A stretch of 55,000 nt of DNA from Anaeromyces robustus (taxonomy: Eukaryota > Neocallimastigomycota > Neocallimastigomycetes > Neocallimastigales > Neocallimastigaceae). The translations under genes and the position numbers were made by a program. The stretch lies in contig MCFG01000022.1 in NCBI GenBank assembly GCA_002104895.1, positions 72,501 through 127,500 of the forward strand, in the 5' to 3' direction. Positions within the stretch are counted from its first letter, which is position 1; the number at the start of each line of letters is the position of its first letter. The notes under the pieces are model-generated. The model saw only the letters and a program-made list of their open reading frames with translations, was not told the DNA's origin and did not search any database. Below are positions 11,715 to 23,219 of this stretch, piece after piece.

Positions 11715-12641
11715 CTTTATTTATTAATTTTTTATTTTTATTTTTATTTTATTCATAGTTAATATGAAATTTAAATAGTTTTAATATATTTTTCTTGTTA
11801 AATTTTTCAAATTACAAAATATAAGAGATTGAAAAATAATATTTTTAAAAATTCTTTTTTTTTTTTTTCTTATATAATGAAAAAAAAAAAATAACAATAA
11901 AAAAGCATAAAATAAAATACAATATATTATACATATATATATATTTAAAAAATTAGTAATGAATTAATATTATATTAATAGTATTAAATTATTACTTCAT
12001 TAAATTTTATAAAATTCTTTATATGTTTTTTAGTTTATATTAAAAAATATCATTAATATTGAATATAATAAAATTATATATATTTATATATAAATAAAAC
12101 TGTTATATAACTAAAATAAATAATATTTATTATAAAATAACAGTTATATATATACTATATTAATGTATTTTTTTTATAAGTATACTTTTATAAAATATTG
12201 TTTTTAATATATTTTATAGAAAAGTCTATATTATATATATATATATAATATAGTAATTTATATATATGATATAAAGTCTATATTTTAGTATAACATATAT
12301 TAAAATGAAATATATGTTATAAAAACAATGTATCTATATATAATTATTATTTTATAAGTGTGTATATATAATAATAATTAGTACATATATATCATTGTAT
12401 TTTGTTCTTGTTTTAATATTTTATTATAATAAAATTATTAACTTTTTTTTTTCTTTGTTTATATTTATTTATTTATTATTAATAATTTAAATATATAAAA
12501 TATTAATAATAATTTATTTATTTATTTGCTTGTTTGGTTTTCTTTATTAATATCTCTAAGATTATTTAAAATACCATAATTATTGCTTTTAAATAATATT
12601 TATTAATAAATAATTATTGTAATCATTGTAATTACTGAGAT
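8887..12641. other. AT-rich spacer between the two paralogues
   Basis: No gene seen. It contains long homopolymers (A-runs at 9571-9604 and 10239-10273, T-run at 11120-11148), AAAT repeats near 9380-9440, an ATT run near 11668-11714 and small inverted repeats (for example 12290-12320, with 12-bp arms ATAACATATATT). Confidence 0.6.
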
Positions 12642-14189
12642 TTATTTAGAAAACTTAACATTTTTTCTCCATTCAGAGTTATAATGATTATCATTTTTAT
12701 GATAATTTATTGATTTTTGATTAACTTTATAATTTAGATCATAATAATTAATCTTATCTTTATTATTACGTTTATTTTTGTTGTTGTAATTTAAATGATT
12801 TATTCTATTATTATGATTATTATCATATTTAATTTTAATTGAACTTTCACCAATACTTCTATTCAACATTTTATGGTTAAAATTAATATTATTATCATTA
12901 TCGTTATCATCATTTACTTTATTTTTACCTTTATCCTTATCTTTATCCATATCTTTATCCTTATAATTTAAGAGATTTTGACTTTCAATATCTTCAAATT
13001 GTTTATTAACTTCATGATATACCTTACAAAAACTATACATTTTTTTATTATTACTGTTATAACTAATAACACTATTATCATTATTATTAAAACTTATAAC
13101 ACTATCCTCATTATTATAATAATTAATACTGCTATGATTATTCTTACTATTACTACTATTGTTATTATTGTTATTATTATTATTATTATTATAATCGTTA
13201 GTATTATTATTAGCATAACCATTAGTATTTCCATGCATTACAGTTATTTTATTTTCTTTAGAATAATGTCTAAGTAAGATTTGATCAATGTAAATTAAAA
13301 TATAATTAACATTAATAATATTTACACGAATATTTTCAATTTCCGTATCACTACAATTTGCTTTATAAAATGAAACCTTTTCATCATTTTTCAGGGAATC
13401 AATATTATTTAAAGCATAAATTAATTTTATACAAAATAAAAAAATTAATGGAGAACAAAAAAGGGATAAAATGACGGTAAAATAAATACGATAAATGGAT
13501 AATCGTCTAAATTTTTCTATAAAAAAATTTCCTTTTGTTTTACCATTATGAGTAATAACATTATTATAATTAACAAAAACATTTCTTTTTAAAGTTATAA
13601 TGACCGTAATATCATAAATAGTATTAGCAATATGTTGGAAAAAATCACATATCCATTTATTTCTTTTATATTCTACTTTTCTTAAAAAATAATCAAAATC
13701 ATCTCTTTCTGGATTAAAATTATCTTTAAATGGAATATATTTATAATTAAAATATATTTTAGATAATTTAGCAATATTATAAATAATACATGTTAAATAA
13801 ACCCATTTAATTTTTTTATTAGATTTAACAAGAGCTTTTGTTCTAATTAAAAGATACCAATCTCCAATTACTTCACATATATAATAGGCTACACGAGATA
13901 AAGCATGACCCCATAAATATTCACCATTACTAGGGTAATCATAACCTGGATATTGATAAGGTGTTACTTTACCAATATTTTCAATTAATAAACCTATATC
14001 TCTAGCAAGAATATGTAAGATAATTAAATAACCAATAGGACTTTTCCATCTTTTTCTACCAATTAAAAGTAATACAATAAATGTCCATGCAAAAGTATAA
14101 TGTTCAGGAATTTTTGTAAAAATTTTTTGAATTCTATCCAGTCTTGTTTCAATAGCATCAAATTTTTTTAGAATACTTGGAGAACTCAT
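12642..14189 (-). CDS. Seven-segment membrane protein with Asn/Lys/Asp-rich tail (paralogue B)
   Basis: Intronless, 515 aa. The N-terminal ~310 residues align almost throughout with the protein at 7021-8886: KIPEHYTFAWTFIVLLLIG, YPGYDYPSNGEYLWGHALSR, NPERDDFDYFLRKVEY, SLFCSPLIFLFCIKLIYALN and the closing YIDQILLRHYSKEN. The seven hydrophobic segments lie at the same positions. The C-terminal ~200 residues differ: a poly-Asn block after the core, then a DKDKDKGKNK-type charged stretch, then Asn-rich sequence. The order of tail motifs (YHEVNKQFED, QNLLNYKD, LNRSIGESS) is still shared with paralogue A, so the tails are homologous but fast-evolving. Start at 14189 is supported by alignment with the paralogue. 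Function unknown. Confidence 0.85.
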   Translation of the reverse strand: MSSPSILKKFDAIETRLDRIQKIFTKIPEHYTFAWTFIVLLLIGRKRWKSPIGYLIILHILARDIGLLIENIGKVTPYQYPGYDYPSNGEYLWGHALSRVAYYICEVIGDWYLLIRTKALVKSNKKIKWVYLTCIIYNIAKLSKIYFNYKYIPFKDNFNPERDDFDYFLRKVEYKRNKWICDFFQHIANTIYDITVIITLKRNVFVNYNNVITHNGKTKGNFFIEKFRRLSIYRIYFTVILSLFCSPLIFLFCIKLIYALNNIDSLKNDEKVSFYKANCSDTEIENIRVNIINVNYILIYIDQILLRHYSKENKITVMHGNTNGYANNNTNDYNNNNNNNNNNNSSNSKNNHSSINYYNNEDSVISFNNNDNSVISYNSNNKKMYSFCKVYHEVNKQFEDIESQNLLNYKDKDMDKDKDKGKNKVNDDNDNDNNINFNHKMLNRSIGESSIKIKYDNNHNNRINHLNYNNKNKRNNKDKINYYDLNYKVNQKSINYHKNDNHYNSEWRKNVKFSK

Positions 14190-14340
14190 ATTTTTATATT
14201 GTTATTGTATTGTATTATATTATATTTTTTTTTTAATTTAGAGAAAAATTATAAATATTTTTTATTTTATTTTGTTTTACTTTTTATTTTATTTGATTTG
14301 ATTTGATTTTATATTTTATTTAATTTTTATTTTATTCTAT

Positions 14341-14560
14341 TTTTTTTTAGTTTTATTCTATTTTAGTTTTATTCTATTTTATTTTTATTTTATTTTTATT
14401 CTATTTTAGTTTTATTCTATTTTATTTTTATTCTATTTTATTTTTATTTTATTTTATTTTATTTTTATTTTTATTTTTTTTTATTTTTATTTTATTTTAT
14501 TTTTATTTTATTTTATTTTTATTTTATTTTTTATTTTTATTTTTATTTTATTTTATTTTT
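14341..14560. repeat. (ATTTT)n-type satellite with TTTTATTC variants
   Basis: About 220 bp of degenerate pentamers ATTTT with interspersed TATTCTATTTTAG variants, just upstream of paralogue B. A purer (ATTTT)n tract lies at 27371-27435. Confidence 0.85.
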
Positions 14561-15678
14561 TCTAGTTTTATTTTTATTCTATTAATATTATTAGTATTAT
14601 CATTTCTCTTTCTTTTTCTCTATATCCTAATGATAATAACTATATTAATAATGAAAAAAAAAAAAAAAGAAAAGAAAAGAAAAAAAGAAAAATGAACTAT
14701 ATTTATATTCTATTATAGTTTATATTATTTATATTCTATTTTAGCTTATATTTTTTTATGTATAAATTAAAAAAAATATATATCTTTCAATAAATATATT
14801 TTAATTTAGATTATATAATTCAATATATTTCTTTTTTTTTTTTATAAACAATATTTAATATATGTATATATTAATTATTACACAATATGTTTAAAGATAA
14901 CTTTTAAATAATACGTTTGAGTTTTTAATTTATTAAATAAATAAATAAAAATAAATGATCAGGAAAAAAAAAAAAAACAATACAGTTTATCATATCATAT
15001 CATATATTATATTATGAAAATTATCATAAACCATAATTATAATTAAAACTTTATATATACAATATTAATAATAATTTTGTATACCTAAAAATTAAAATAT
15101 ATATCATTATTATAACATTTATACCTTTATGGCTATATTAATAGTTTTTTGTAATAAAATTTTTTTTTCTTTTTTTTTTTATTTTTCATGATAAACAATG
15201 CAATGTTTCAAAATAAAGTAAAATAAAAATAAAATAAAAGAAAGAAAAGATATAAAATAAAATAAAAAAAAATCAAATTTTAATTAAAATTTTTAAATAT
15301 ATCAAAAAATGTTAAAACATTTTTTTTTTTTTGAAATTGTTATGTTTTTTTATATATTACAATATATATTTAAATATATAATTCAATTTTATTTTAATAT
15401 ATATTAAAATATATACTAATATACAATTAAAAATTAAAAAAATTTCAGTGTAACAAAAACAAAATAAAATAAAAATTTAAAGATAAACTTTAATTAATAA
15501 TTAATTTATATATTAAAAGTTTTTTTGTTTTTTTGTTTTTTTGTTTTTTTTTTGAAAGTAAAAATTATTATAATTATATTTTTATTAACGAAAAAAAATT
15601 AAAAATTTAAAAGAAAAGACTTACCTTATTCAATATTTATTAGAATCAAAATTGAAAATATTCTAATAAATAAAATAA

Positions 15679-15724
<46 letters not shown>

Positions 15725-16065
15725 TCTATTTATTTATTTAAAAAACTTTTTTTTTATGATATTATCATCATATTATATAAAATCAATATTAAAAATTATT
15801 ATAGTTTAGAATTTTCATATTTTAAATTACTTTTTTTTTTTTTTTTTTTGTTATTTTAATATTAATTACAATATACAATTTTTTTTTAAACATTAACATG
15901 AATTCCAATTCAATATATAATAAATACAATATTAAATTATAAAAATAATTTGTGTTATAAATTACAAAAAAAAAAAAAAAAAAAAAAAAAAAACATGAAG
16001 CAATAAATTAATTAATTAATTAATAAAACTATAAATTAATATCATAAAAAGATAATTAATTATCA

Positions 16066-16162
16066 TTATAGTTATGATGTAATTTATGTATTCATAACAT
16101 TATCATTATCATAAAATAATTATAGTTATGATAAAATTTATGTATTCGTAACATTATCATTA
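16066..16162. repeat. 43-bp direct repeat, two copies
   Basis: Copies 16066-16108 and 16120-16162 (offset 54 bp) both contain TTATAGTTATGAT, ATTTATGTATTC and TAACATTATCATTA, with about three mismatches. Confidence 0.8.
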
Positions 16163-16782
16163 TAAATTAACATAAAAAAATAATAAATTAAAAAACAAGT
16201 AATATATATAATTATACTATATAGTTTTAATGATAAAAACATAATATGAAAAATTATATATATATTTAAGATTGAAAATAAATGTTTTTTTTTAATACTA
16301 TACTTTTATATTAAAAAAAAGAAAGAAAGAAAGAAAGAAAGAAAACATTATAATCATAATTAAAAATCAATAATTTTACTTTATTATTAGTTCTTATCTC
16401 ATTTTATATATTAAGAAAAACATAAAAATAAATAATTTATTTTTTTATTAGAATTTTTTATTGTATGACAAAAAATAATAAACTTTTTTTTCTTTTATTC
16501 AAACTGTTTCTATTTTTATAAATGAAATGGGAAACATTATAAAATATCTTTCCTTTTTTTTTCTTTTTGTATTTATCCTAATAACTATTAACCAAAATGC
16601 TTTGTTTTGTGTTTTAATTAAAACAATTAATATCACGATATATCATGATATGAATAATAATGTAATTAAAAAAAAATAAAATAATAATTAAATATTTTTT
16701 TTATAATATGAATAAAATTATGAATACAATATCAAAGTTTAAGAGATAATAATTAACTTTTTATTACATATGCATTAATATA

Positions 16783-16819
<37 letters not shown>

Positions 16820-17136
16820 TCCTTTCAAACTAAAAAATTTTTAATTAATTATTAATTAAATTATATAAATTTGAAAAAAAAAATAATTAATCATATCTAA
16901 TGAAAAAGGAATAAAATAATATTAATTATTATTGAAAAAAGAATAATTTTAATTTTTTTTTTTTAATTAAATATAAAATCAAATATATAAAATGATGAAT
17001 AATTTTTTTTTAATTATAATTATTATTATATTTTTTATTTTAAATATGTATATAACATTATATATTTATCTATTTTAATTATAATAATGAACAAAATCAA
17101 AAAATATTTTTAAATATACAAATATGAATATTATAG

Positions 17137-20116
17137 CAAGATGAACAAATTGCAAGAATTAGACAACAAATTTCAGAAAAATTAAAAGATTTAGAAAAGA
17201 AAAATCCACATTTAAATGCTTCATCAAATAATTCTATAGGAGGATTTTCAATACCTTCCAATCCTGTAGGTGGAAATGTTAGACCAGCATTTGATACCAA
17301 TCGTGCAATTCAAGAAGCAAAAGAAAGAGCTATGGCTAGATTAAGTAATTTCCCTCAATTTGTAAGTATTTAATATATATATTTATATAATATATATTAT
17401 ATATAATATTGTTATAATAAATATTTACTCCAATGTAAATATTAATATACTTTGTTAAATATCATATTATTATTATTATTATTTTTATCATTTTTATTAT
17501 TATTATCATTATTAAACAATATATATATATACATTTTATATATTATTTTTTAATATATATAAAAACATAAATTATAGGCTAATATGGTTCATCCTGTAAC
17601 TACCTTATATTTTACATATTTTAATATTATATATATGTATTTTTAAAATAAAAAATTTTTATAATAAATAACTAATTATAAAATTTTTTATAACTAATTA
17701 TGTATATATATAATATAATTTTTAATTATTTATAATGATTTATAATTATTATATATATATATATATTTTATCTTCCAATTTATTTCATTTATAATAGCCT
17801 GAACGTGATCAAGGAAGAAAAGGATTGGGTCTTAATGTTGAAGCACATCCTTCTTTACAACATTTATTTGAAAAAAATGATAATGAAACTGTTGGAAAAA
17901 TACCCTTTAATTTAATTCCAAAAGCAAATTTTGCAACAACAAAAGCTAATCAACGTATTGCACAATCCATAACTAAAAAGAAACAATTAAAAGTTGAAAA
18001 ACCAGATATTGAATCCTTTGCAGATCCATCAAAAAATCCATACTTTGATCCAAATCTTGCAGTGGAATCTATAGCACCGAAATCTAGAATTTCACGTACT
18101 TTACGTTTTAATAAACAAGGTAAATATATAGAACAAGCTAATCAAATGAGAACTCAAGCACGTTTAGAAAAATTAAAACAAGAAATTGCAGATTCTGTTA
18201 AAAAAACTGGTATGGATGTAGAATTAGATTTAGTTTCTGATATGAGTGTGAAGGTAAATAAAAAAAAATAAAAAAATAAAAAATAAAAAATGAAAATGAA
18301 AAAATGATTGTATATTTTTATATATTTTTATATATTTTTATATATTTTTATATATTTATATATTTTTATATATTTATATTTGTATGGTTTTATATATTAA
18401 TATATTATATTTTCAATATTTTTATATATTTATATTTCTATATATCTATCGTTCTATATATTAATATATAATTATATTTTCAATATTATTATTTTGTAAT
18501 ATAATTGAATTATATCTATAATAATAAATAATAAATAATTATAAATATTAATTGATTAATATTAATAGAAAGAAGTACCACCAAATATTGAATGGTGGGA
18601 TGCTCCATTAATGAAAAATCCAGAAATTATTGAACCAAAAGAAGAAAATATTAATTTTGATACCGATAATGGTTCAGTTATTACCATTTATATTCAACAT
18701 CCTGTACAAATTGATCCACCAGTTGATGCTGGACCTCCACCACCAAAACCATTAATGTTAACTAAAAAGGTAAAAAAAAATAATAATAATAAAATTATAT
18801 TAAAGAAATTTTTTTAAAAAAAAAACATATATATATATAATAATAATACAATAATAAGAATTATTATTATTATATAAAATAATTTTATAATTAATATGAA
18901 TTTATTATAATTATTATATAATTATATGATCATTATATGATTAATAAATATTAAATATTAATTTTTTTTTTTTTTTTTTTTTGTTAATAATTATTATTAA
19001 TAATAAATAGGAAAGAAAGAAGCTTCGTCGTCAACGTCGTTTAGAAGAACAACGAGATAAACAAGATAAAATTCGTATGGGATTATTACCACCTGAACAA
19101 CCAAAGGTTAAAATTACTAATTTAATGAGAGTTTTAGGTAATGAAGCAATTTTAGATCCAACTAAAGTAGAAGCTCAAGTTAGAGAACAAATGAAGAGTA
19201 GACAAGAAGCTCATAAAAAACATAATGAAGAAAAGAAATTAACTAAAGAAGAAAAACGTGAAAAATTGAAAAAGAAACTTATGGAAGATACAAGTAAAGT
19301 TGTACAAGTAGCTGTTTTCAAGTAAGTTTTTTATATAGTTATATATATATATATTTATATATTTACATATATATATGTAAATAGAATAAATTATTATATT
19401 ATTTTACAAATATATATATAAATATTATTTAAATTCAAATTTTTTAATTTTATTAAAGACTAGCATTATTTTAAATAAATAAAATAAAATATTATTATAT
19501 ATAAATTATAATAAATATTTTTTTTATATATTTATTAATTTTAATACTTATAATATATGTATATTAATATTTATTTTTTATTATTTTTATATTTTTATTT
19601 TTTATTTTTTTTTTTTTTTAACTTTCTTTTTTATTATTCTATAATAGGGTTAATGATCTTTCAGATGGTCAAAAAAGATATAAAGTGGATATTAATGCAC
19701 AACAACTTTATCTTACAGGTATAGTTATTGTATGTCCAACACAATGTATGGTAGTAGTAGAAGGTGGACCAAAAGGAATAAAACAATATAAAAAATTAAT
19801 GTTACGTAGAATTGATTGGTCTGATTCAAAGAAATTAAATACAAAAAATGAAGGGGATATTGAAATGGATGAAGAAGGTGAAAGTGAAAATCCATCAATA
19901 TCACTAACAAATAATAATGATCAAGATCCATCAAAAGAGAAAAAAGAAAATAAATGTTGTCTTGTATGGGAAGGAACGATTAAAGAAAGATTATTTAAAA
20001 ATGGTTTTAAATTTAAACAATGCCCAACCGATTATAAAGTTAGAGAAACATTAGAAAAATTTAATGCTACCCATTATTGGGAATTAGTAAAAAATTATAT
20101 TGAACCAACACTTTAA
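17137..20116 (+). CDS. PRP3: U4/U6 small nuclear ribonucleoprotein PRP3, 5' end not found
   Basis: Prp3 binds the U4/U6 duplex in the U4/U6.U5 tri-snRNP and is needed for spliceosome assembly in the nucleus. Six exons splice in phase: 17137-17361, 17578-17595 (18 nt, ANMVHP), 17798-18253, 18569-18769, 19011-19321 and 19648-20116, giving 559 residues. Family motifs: the AIQEAKERAMARL helix, PYFDPNLAVESIAPKSRISRTLRF, IEWWDAPLM, HPVQIDPPVD, LTKKERKKLRRQRRLEEQ, KITNLMRVLGNEAILDPTKV, then the C-terminal DUF1115 region (QLYLTGIVIV, VVVEGGPKGIKQYKKLMLRRI, LVWEGTIKER) ending THYWEL. The first visible exon starts at an AG acceptor with a stop in frame upstream, so an earlier exon with the start codon is required; an internal ATG in ERAMARL is the only other candidate. 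Introns are 130-330 bp and AT-rich. Confidence 0.93.
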
Positions 20117-20287
20117 AAAAAAAAAAAAATTGAAATCATAATAATAAATAATAAATAAGTAAATAAATAAATAAAAAACTAATATATATTTCTTTCTTTT
20201 TTTTTTTTTTTTTTTTATTTAGTATTTAGTATTTATTATTAAACTAAAATAAATAAATAAAAATTAAAAAAGAAGAATTTTTTTTTT

Positions 20288-20408
20288 CTTTTAATCTCAT
20301 TATTTATTCAATAAAAAAATATATATATAATATATTTATATATCTATATAAAAAAAAAAATTAAAAAGAATTTTTTTCTTTTAATCTCATTATTTATTCA
20401 ATAAAAAA
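20288..20408 (+). repeat. Duplicated 31-bp block in PRP3 3' flank
   Basis: The block CTTTTAATCTCATTATTTAT followed by TCAATAAAAAA occurs at 20288-20318 and 20378-20408, offset 90 bp. Each copy carries an AATAAA hexamer, so it may provide alternative poly(A) sites for PRP3; that is inference. Confidence 0.7.
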
Positions 20409-21042
20409 GTAATAATATATTAATATATAAAAAAATATAAATAAATGTTTTTTTTTTTTTTATATCTTTATTTTATTTTTTTTTTTTCATAATTATTCAT
20501 AATCTTTTTCAATTTATTGTTATTATTATTTATCTAGTTGTTAGTTAGTTACATAATTATTTAATTAATATTAAATTAATAAAAAAGCAATATATATATA
20601 TATAAAGAATTTTTATCAATATAAATTATATTATTATTAATTTTATTTTATTTTATTGTATATATATATATATATATTTTTTATAAGATTCATTTTTTTT
20701 TTTTTTTTATAAGATTATACATATATATATATATATATATATTTTTTCCAATTAATAGTATTTTCCTTTAAAATTAAAATGAAATATATAATAAGAAAAT
20801 AAAAAATTAATAATAATCAATTATAATATAGAAAATGTTATTAAAAGATGAATTAAATTTAAATATATATAATAGTACTATTATATATATATAAATAAAT
20901 GGAAAAGTTACTGTAATTATTAGTCAGAGAAGCAAAAATACAAATAATAGTGATAATGTAATATATAATATATTTTATATGTATACATTAATTTTAATAC
21001 TATTTTATATTACCATAATAAGTTTGAAGAAAATTTAATATA

Positions 21043-21112
<70 letters not shown>

Positions 21113-22302
21113 GATTGAAATTATATGAAATTATACATTAAGAATTTTGCTTTGTTTTTTTTTTTTTTTTTTATATTTTTTTTAATGAAACAATAAGTTT
21201 TATTAAATGATAAATACATGGATTATCATGAATATCTTGAATTGATTTTATAATTTATTTTTTCTAAAAAAAAATATAATTAAATATTTAATTATATGTT
21301 CAACTAAATAATAAATAATACTTAAAATGTGAATTTTTAATTTTATTTTTTATAAATACAATTGCAAGTTAATAATTATATTATTTATTTATTTATTTTC
21401 TTCCTGAAATAATATTAAAACATTAAATAAAAAGAGAGAGAGAGAAAGAAAACTCTTCTTTCTCTATAATAAAAAAATTATTTAATAAAACATAAAATTA
21501 TATATATATAATATAATAAAATATTTTATATACTAATATATAATTATTATATTGTAAAATAATTAAATATAGTTATAGTAATAAAGTAATAAAATTTTGT
21601 TTTGTTTTATATAATATTAATTGATAATTATTATCATTTATGGTTATAATTAATTATTAATTTTTTTTTTATAACAGATCTTAAAGCATATTAAAGTTTA
21701 TTTTAATTTAAATAATTTAGTTCAAAGATAAATAGCTACATATAAACATTCTCATTCTATAAATTTTAAAGAATATTCATCTCTCACAGAATATTCTACA
21801 ATAACTTATAATATAAAAAATTTACATATATATATATTTAAAAATAATTAATTTTAAAAAAAAATAATGAAAAAAAAAAATTAATTCTTATTTATTTTTA
21901 AAATAATAAATTTCTTTCCATATAATGAAAAAAATAATTAATAATTCTATTAAAGATTAAAGAAAAAGAAAATTTAATTTATTTCTATATACTAATTACA
22001 AAACGAAAAGAAGAAGAAAAAAATCAATTCTCTTAAATAAAAATAAATATATTATATAATATTCAAATATTCCCTATACAATTAAATAAAAATAAATATC
22101 CATAAATATAATCCCCAAATAAAATTATATGTTATTTTATCATTAAATATTACTATTAAATAATAATAGATATTTATTATAAATTTGATTATCCTAATAC
22201 TATGATATGAATTTTATTTTATATTATATTCTTTATATATCTATAAAGATCAACAATATAAATATAAAACATACATACATTTCTATTATTAAAATATCCA
22301 TT

Positions 22303-22306
22303 CTAT

Positions 22307-22357
<51 letters not shown>

Positions 22358-22550
22358 TCTATTTATCTATTTATTTATTTATCTATTTATCTATTTATCT
22401 ATTTTTTATTTATTTATCTATATATCTATTTATCTATTTTTTATTTATTGATTTATTTATTGATTTATTTATTTATTAATTGATTTATTGATTTATTTAT
22501 TGATTTATTTATTAATTTATTGATTTGTTTGTTTGTTTGTTTGTTTGTTT
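22303..22550. repeat. TTTA / TTTATC / TTTATTGA compound satellite
   Basis: Starts as pure TTTA, gains TTTATC variants, then TTTATTGATT variants and ends in TTTG repeats. Clearly a mutating tetranucleotide array. The 90-residue frame over it is not a gene. Confidence 0.9.
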
Positions 22551-22624
22551 ATTATTTGTTCATAATAATACCCTAGAATATGTAACCATATCATATTAAA
22601 CAATGAATAACTTTTCACTCTATG

Positions 22625-22672
<48 letters not shown>

Positions 22673-22742
22673 AATTATTTATTATTTATTATTATTATCG
22701 CTTATTATTGATTATTTTAATTTAAAAAAAAAAAGCCTGGTC

Positions 22743-22774
22743 ATGTATCGTGTATTACAGTATACATGATACAT
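22743..22774. repeat. Short inverted repeat
   Basis: Arms ATGTATCGTGTAT and ATACATGATACAT pair with one mismatch around a 6-base spacer (TACAGT). It sits in a stretch slightly richer in G/C than its surroundings. No RNA gene recognised. Confidence 0.55.
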
Positions 22775-22782
22775 ATTTCACA

Positions 22783-22818
<36 letters not shown>

Positions 22819-22879
22819 TTCATTTAAATTATTGGTATATTTTTTTTTATGTATTTTATTATTATTATTATGTTTATTA

Positions 22880-22919
<40 letters not shown>

Positions 22920-23183
22920 GTTTATTTATTCATTTTATTTTATTTTTATTTTATTTTTTTATTTTTTTTATTAATGTTTTGTTTATTTATATTTATACTG
23001 TGTAAATATTTACATTTATTTTCTTTTCTTTTTTTTTTTGATATTTAATATATCATGTACTACTTTAGAATTTAATGTAGTACATTATTAAATTATAAAA
23101 TAAAATAAAATAAATTATAAAATAAAATTTATTCAATAGGATTTTTTTTTTTTTTAAATGGGATACTCAAAAAAAATAAATAA

Positions 23184-23219
<36 letters not shown>

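Larger units (their letters stand above)
14190..17136. other. AT-rich intergenic stretch upstream of PRP3
   Basis: No complete gene seen. It contains a pentamer-based satellite (14341-14560), an A-run (15966-15993), a direct repeat (16066-16162), an AAAG run near 16318-16343 and TA repeats near 16785-16815. The missing 5' exon(s) of PRP3 must lie in this interval or be absent; I could not identify them. Confidence 0.5.

Noticed and set aside
12978-13277. Plus-strand Ile/Thr-rich frame
   Set aside because: Antisense of the paralogue B tail.
19725-19934. Minus-strand frame inside the last PRP3 exon
   Set aside because: Antisense shadow; the plus strand carries conserved PRP3 sequence.
22207-22479. 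90-residue frame of YLFI repeats
   Set aside because: Translated TTTA/TTTATC satellite.
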